From NCBI RefSeq assembly GCF_000011085.1, contig NC_006396.1, positions 930,001 to 994,000 on the forward strand: a DNA stretch of 64,000 bases. The letters are read 5' to 3'. This document shows positions 60,364 through 64,000 of this stretch, in pieces. Each line of letters opens with the position of its first letter. Positions within the stretch are counted from its first letter, which is position 1. A model generated the notes under the pieces. It saw only the letters and a list, made by a program, of their open reading frames with translations. It was not told the DNA's origin and did not search any database. A program made the position numbers and the translations under genes. The DNA comes from Haloarcula marismortui ATCC 43049 (GTDB taxonomy: Archaea > Halobacteriota > Halobacteria > Halobacteriales > Haloarculaceae).

Positions 60364-61860
60364 TCACCGCGTCCAGAACGTCGGCGTCAGCATCACCAGC
60401 ACGGGGACGATTTCGATTCGGCCGACCCACATCAGCAGTATCATCAGCACCTTGCTCGACTGGGCGAATCCCTCGTAGGTCCCGTAGGGGCCGGCCTGAC
60501 CGAACGCCGGACCGATGTTGAAGAACATCGACGCGGCGGCGCTGAGGGCCTCGAACTCGGTTATCGGTGCGCCCGCCCGCTCGCCGTCGGCCACGAGCAG
60601 GACAGTACCGAGTATGAAAAACACCAGCGCGACCAGCGTGTACGCATACACGTCGCGGACGGTGTCCTCGTCGACGATTTCCCGTCCCAGTCGGACCGGG
60701 CGGACACTCCAACGGTGGGCCGAAACGTTCAGGTCCCGCCAGAAGGACTTGGTGACGATGAGCCAGCGCAGCGTCTTGATAGAGCAGGTGGTGCTTCCGG
60801 CCATCCCGCCGATGAACATCATCACGAAGAGGACGTTCTTTGCGCCGGCCGACCAGGTGCTGAAATCCGTTGAGGCGTAGCCCGTCGTCGTGACGATGGC
60901 GGCGGTCTGGAAGACGGCGTGGCGAACCGTCGCCCCGACGCCACCGGTGAATCCCTGATCGAGCACGAGTAGGCCGCCGATGAGCAGGGTGCCGACCCCG
61001 AGAATCCCCACGTAGAAGTGGAACTCCTCGCTCTGCCGGAGTCGGTCAGTGTCGCCCCGAACGAGCGCGTACAGCAGGACGAAGTTCGTTGCGCCGACGA
61101 TCATGAACAGCGTCACCGCCCACTGGACGGGCGGGGAGAACGCGCCGATGCTCTCGGCCCGTGGGGAGAAGCCAGCCGTCGCGATGGCGGTGAACGCATG
61201 AGCAATCGCGTCGAAGAGGGTCATCTTCGGGGCGAGGCCGCTCACTCCCAGCGCGAACAGAATAGCCGCCGCAGCAGCTGTCAGACCGAGATACAGCAAC
61301 CCCAGGATGCGCGCCGTATCCTCGATGCCGGGCGTAAGCTTTGTCACATTCTCGGTCCGCGTCTCCGTCTCCATGAGCTGTGCGCCGGCGACCGAGAGCC
61401 GCGAGAGCACGGCCGTCGCGAGCAACAGGACGCCGAGGCCGCCGAGCCACTGGAGGACCTGCCGCCACATCAGCAGTGCCTGCGAGTGGGCGTCGAAGTC
61501 CCGGATAACGGTCGCGCCTGTGGTGGTGATGCCGCTCATTCCCTCGAACAGCGCGTTGACGGGGGTGGCGAAGACGCCGGTCCCCTCAAGGAACAGCGGT
61601 ATCGCGCCGACCACGGCGATGGACAGCCAGGCCAACGACACCGTCAGGAACGCCTCGCGGTCGTCGATGCGCTCGCGCTGGAGGCGAGCGAGCGCTGTGC
61701 CGACGCCCAGCGTAATCGCTATCGTGACGAGATACGGTAGCGGCGACTCACCGTACAACACAGCCACCAGTGCGGGAATCACCAGCGGAACGGCCAACCA
61801 CTGCAAAATCGCACCGAGAACGTTCAGCGGCGACCGCACGTCGACAGTGGTCAGTGCCAA
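60364..61860 (-). CDS. trkH: TrkH-type potassium uptake channel
   Basis: The 498-residue protein has the four-fold membrane-pore-membrane plan. Filter-type loops are FEGMSGITTTGATVIRDFD, FTAIATAGFSPRAESIGAF, AAIVTTTGYASTDFSTW and MFFNIGPAFGQAGPYGTYE. It pairs with a TrkA/KtrA regulator (none nearby) to take up K+. Haloarchaea need molar K+, and c-di-AMP controls Trk/Ktr in bacteria; the dacZ operon lies 1.4 kb away. A C-terminal RIEIVPVLVMLTPTFW matches the family. Confidence 0.92.
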   Translation of the reverse strand: MALTTVDVRSPLNVLGAILQWLAVPLVIPALVAVLYGESPLPYLVTIAITLGVGTALARLQRERIDDREAFLTVSLAWLSIAVVGAIPLFLEGTGVFATPVNALFEGMSGITTTGATVIRDFDAHSQALLMWRQVLQWLGGLGVLLLATAVLSRLSVAGAQLMETETRTENVTKLTPGIEDTARILGLLYLGLTAAAAAILFALGVSGLAPKMTLFDAIAHAFTAIATAGFSPRAESIGAFSPPVQWAVTLFMIVGATNFVLLYALVRGDTDRLRQSEEFHFYVGILGVGTLLIGGLLVLDQGFTGGVGATVRHAVFQTAAIVTTTGYASTDFSTWSAGAKNVLFVMMFIGGMAGSTTCSIKTLRWLIVTKSFWRDLNVSAHRWSVRPVRLGREIVDEDTVRDVYAYTLVALVFFILGTVLLVADGERAGAPITEFEALSAAASMFFNIGPAFGQAGPYGTYEGFAQSSKVLMILLMWVGRIEIVPVLVMLTPTFWTR

Positions 61861-61918
61861 GGGCGTTCACCGCCCGGCGATTTTCCGGCGCGTGACCGCT
61901 GACGCTGCCACCACGCGC

Positions 61919-63271
61919 TCAGTCCGCGCCGCCGCGGATGTCGTCCATATGGTCGATACGCTGCTGGACGAGGTCGGCCGTACCGATGTCGTGGCGGACC
62001 CGAAGCCCCTCCGTGCCGGCCCGCTGAAGCGCTTCTTCGGCGATGGCCTCCGCGTCGCCAATCGTTTCTGCGAGGCCGACAACGGCGTAGGAGCGAGAGG
62101 TAGTCGTGTAGATACCGTCCTCACGGTCGTCGACGCTGGCGTAGCACAGCAGCGCCTCCGGGGCCGTCTCCGGGTCGTCACCGGACTGCTTGCGGTGGTC
62201 GTTGACGACCTCCGCGATGACGTCGTCGTCGATTGGTACCTTCGCCCCGGCGTCGGGGTCGGTCGGGTAGCCGTCCGGGACGGCGTACTTGCAGACGGTC
62301 GCCATCGGGCGGAAGGAGAGCTGTGGCAGGGGGTCGTCGTCGCGTGCGGCGGTCAGTACGTCGAGGAAGTCCGTGTTGAGCACCGGCAGCGTGTTCATCG
62401 CCTCGGGGTCGCCAAAGCGAGCGTTGAACTCCACGACGCGTGGCCCAGTCTCGGTGAGCATGAACTGCCCGTAGAGGACGCCCTTGTACCCGTCAAGGGC
62501 CTCGACGGTGGCCCGGAGCACGTCGACGGCGTCCATGTAGTCGTCCTCGTCCATGAACGGCAGGTGGAGGCTGGCGTCGGAGTAGCTCCCCATCCCGCCG
62601 GTGTTTGGTCCCTCGTCGCCCTCGTAGGCACGCTTGTGGTCCTGTACCGCCGGCGTGACGCGCAGTTGCCCGTTTGCGACAAACGCCTGCACGGTGAACT
62701 CCTCGCCGACGAGGCGCTCTTCGAGGACGACGCGGTCGTAGTCGGAACTCCGGAGGTACTCCTTGGCCTCCTCGGCAGTGCACTGGTCGCCGATGACGCG
62801 GACGCCCTTACCGCCGGTCAGCCCGGCGGGCTTGACCGCGAGGTCGCCGTCGTACTCGTCGATGTACTCGCAGGCGGCGTCCATGTCCTCGAACGTCTCG
62901 AAATCCGGACAGCCGGGGATATCGTGTTCCCGCATGAACCGCCGCTGGAACGCCTTGTCCGTCTCGATGCGGGCCTCCTGCTCCTGTGGCCCGAATGTGT
63001 AGATACCGGCGTCGTCCAGCGCGTCGGCGACACCTGCGGCGAGGGCCGCCTCGGGTCCGATGACCGCCAGCGTGGCGTCGACCTCTCGAGCGTAGGTCGT
63101 CACGGCTGTCGGGTTGGTCGTATCGAGTGCCTCGAAGCCGTCGGCGAGGGCGACGATGCCCGGATTCCGGTTGCCGGCACAGGCGTACAGCTCTCCCGGC
63201 GAGTTCCCGAGCGAGCGCGCAATCGCGTGTTCCCGGCCGCCGCCACCCACGAGCAGCACTGTCTCTGACAT
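61919..63271 (-). CDS. purD: Phosphoribosylamine-glycine ligase
   Basis: The 450-residue GARS has the start ETVLLVGGGGREHAIARSLG, and the ATP-grasp core (YDGDLAVKPAGLTGGKGVRV, then EEFTVQAFVANGQLRVTPAV), with the PDR-type region PNTGGMGSYSDASLHLPFM. It carries out the second step of purine synthesis (5-phosphoribosylamine + glycine + ATP to GAR). It is a single-function protein, not fused to PurM or PurN. It is divergent from the small membrane protein gene. Confidence 0.95.
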   Translation of the reverse strand: MSETVLLVGGGGREHAIARSLGNSPGELYACAGNRNPGIVALADGFEALDTTNPTAVTTYAREVDATLAVIGPEAALAAGVADALDDAGIYTFGPQEQEARIETDKAFQRRFMREHDIPGCPDFETFEDMDAACEYIDEYDGDLAVKPAGLTGGKGVRVIGDQCTAEEAKEYLRSSDYDRVVLEERLVGEEFTVQAFVANGQLRVTPAVQDHKRAYEGDEGPNTGGMGSYSDASLHLPFMDEDDYMDAVDVLRATVEALDGYKGVLYGQFMLTETGPRVVEFNARFGDPEAMNTLPVLNTDFLDVLTAARDDDPLPQLSFRPMATVCKYAVPDGYPTDPDAGAKVPIDDDVIAEVVNDHRKQSGDDPETAPEALLCYASVDDREDGIYTTTSRSYAVVGLAETIGDAEAIAEEALQRAGTEGLRVRHDIGTADLVQQRIDHMDDIRGGAD

Positions 63272-63423
63272 ACCCGAAGGCCGGATGGGCTCTCACGTAA
63301 GTATTGTCTTTTCGCCGGTTTGCGCTGACTGTGGCAGTCGTTTCTGTGTCGAGCGCGCTCGTGTGCAGGTCCGCCGGACGGAGACCGGGAGCTACTTTGC
63401 CCGACTGTCTGACACACAGAGAT

Positions 63424-63687
63424 ATGTCCCCTCCCCGCCCCTTCATCGACCCCGCGACAGGAGAGATAGACAGGGCCCAGATACTCTCAGAGGCCATGCC
63501 ACTCGCGAAGCTCATCGGCGTGTTCGTTGCCGGGAGCCTCCCTCTCTATGCAATCGCGTTCTTCGGTGCGGAGAACTCCGTACTGGGTGTAGTACTGGCC
63601 CTGCTCGGTAATTTCATCCTCGCCATCGGAGCCGGTGTCGTCCTGATGTACGTCATTGCCCGTGGAATCCGGCTGGCTGGCGAGTGA
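63424..63687 (+). CDS. Small two-helix membrane protein
   Basis: The ATG at 63424 (MSPPRPFIDPATGEIDRAQI) gives 87 residues with two transmembrane helices (AKLIGVFVAGSLPLYAIAFF and VLGVVLALLGNFILAIGAGV). No family is recognised with certainty. The soluble N-terminal part is short and acidic. The divergent purD gene is 152 bases away. Confidence 0.68.
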   Translation: MSPPRPFIDPATGEIDRAQILSEAMPLAKLIGVFVAGSLPLYAIAFFGAENSVLGVVLALLGNFILAIGAGVVLMYVIARGIRLAGE

Positions 63688-63741
63688 GGCGTCGCTGCCG
63701 GCGTCGCGTTCCTTTTCACCGCGGCGCTCCCAGCCACAGGT

Positions 63742-64000
63742 ATGAGCGACGCCACGGACCCGACGGCCCGAAACCGACTCGACGAGGCGGAGAGCCCGTA
63801 TCTCCGCCAGCACGCTGACAATCCGGTCAACTGGCAGCCCTGGGACGAGACAGCCCTGGAAGCCGCCAGAGAGCGGGACGTTCCCATTTTCCTCTCGATT
63901 GGTTACGCAGCGTGTCACTGGTGTCACGTCATGGAGGAGGAGAGCTTCGAGGACGAGGCCATTGCCGAACAACTCAACGAGAACTTCGTCCCGATAAAGG
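63742..64000 (+). CDS. YyaL/DUF255 thioredoxin-like protein (N-terminal part)
   Basis: The frame starts at the ATG at 63742 and runs off the window end; 86 residues are visible. [20 protein letters not shown] and [20 protein letters not shown] are exact hallmarks of the YyaL/spermatogenesis-associated-20 family, with the CHWCH thioredoxin-like site. Full-length members are about 700 residues and carry a glycosidase-like (alpha/alpha)6 domain. Function unresolved. Confidence 0.92.
   Translation, partial: MSDATDPTARNRLDEAESPYLRQHADNPVNWQPWDETALEAARERDVPIFLSIGYAACHWCHVMEEESFEDEAIAEQLNENFVPIK

Noticed and set aside
61307-63268. 653-codon plus-strand frame across trkH and purD
   Set aside because: It spans two unrelated conserved genes antisense and has no domain signature.

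Overview
The window is haloarchaeal chromosomal DNA, most likely Haloarcula or a close relative. Supporting features are GC-rich acidic proteins, TATA boxes 25-35 bases before many start codons with leaderless or near-leaderless mRNAs, an Orc1/Cdc6 gene, a MoaD-type ubiquitin-like modifier, twin-arginine and lipobox signal sequences, and ISH-type insertion sequences. The genus is an inference from overall character, not a database match.

Layout. (1) 1-3.3 kb: end of an acetamidase/formamidase, a SAMP-like modifier, membrane protein and lipoprotein genes. (2) 3.4-17.5 kb: an accessory island of less GC-rich DNA. It has three PIN-toxin/antitoxin pairs, an orc1/cdc6 gene between inverted origin-recognition-box-like repeats (a predicted replication origin), a second vestigial origin unit, an IS5-type element with a frameshifted transposase plus a MITE, two winged-helix regulators with palindromic operators, and a type IV secretion/conjugation-like gene set (VirB4-like ATPase, VirB3/TraC-like, VirB6/TrbL-like, and a truncated surface protein). 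I read this as an integrated plasmid or integrative element that kept its own origin. (3) 17.5-31 kb: UPF0179 and DUF5820 genes; a four-gene overlapping operon of two PrkA-type kinases, a YeaH/DUF444 protein and SpoVR; then CBS, cytochrome P450, YjbQ and acyl-CoA ligase genes.

(4) 31-40 kb: a poly-gamma-glutamate locus comprising a small coupled ORF, a tandem-duplicated CapC, CapB, and a Tat-exported hydrolase-family protein that has lost its predicted active-site residues. A convergent paralogue keeps those residues. This is followed by small zinc proteins, a GlmU-type nucleotidyltransferase, a lipoprotein and tRNA-Glu. (5) 40-45 kb: a hydroxyacyl-CoA dehydrogenase/enoyl-CoA hydratase fusion, acyl-CoA dehydrogenase, and a broken IS1341-type tnpB. 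(6) 45-55 kb: cysE behind a tiny Cys-Cys ORF, a DNA glycosylase, a RimK-retropepsin fusion divergent from an aspartoacylase-like gene, and succinate dehydrogenase CDB separated from sdhA by an opposing histidine kinase; then a cupin and a tRNA-like gene of odd architecture.

(7) 55-64 kb: cobT-like and cbiA cobalamin genes behind a palindrome that overlaps the start codon; diadenylate cyclase dacZ with an MscS-type channel, then an acyltransferase and trkH (a c-di-AMP/ion-homeostasis neighbourhood); purD; and the start of a YyaL/DUF255 thioredoxin-like protein running off the end. No rRNA or CRISPR array was seen.
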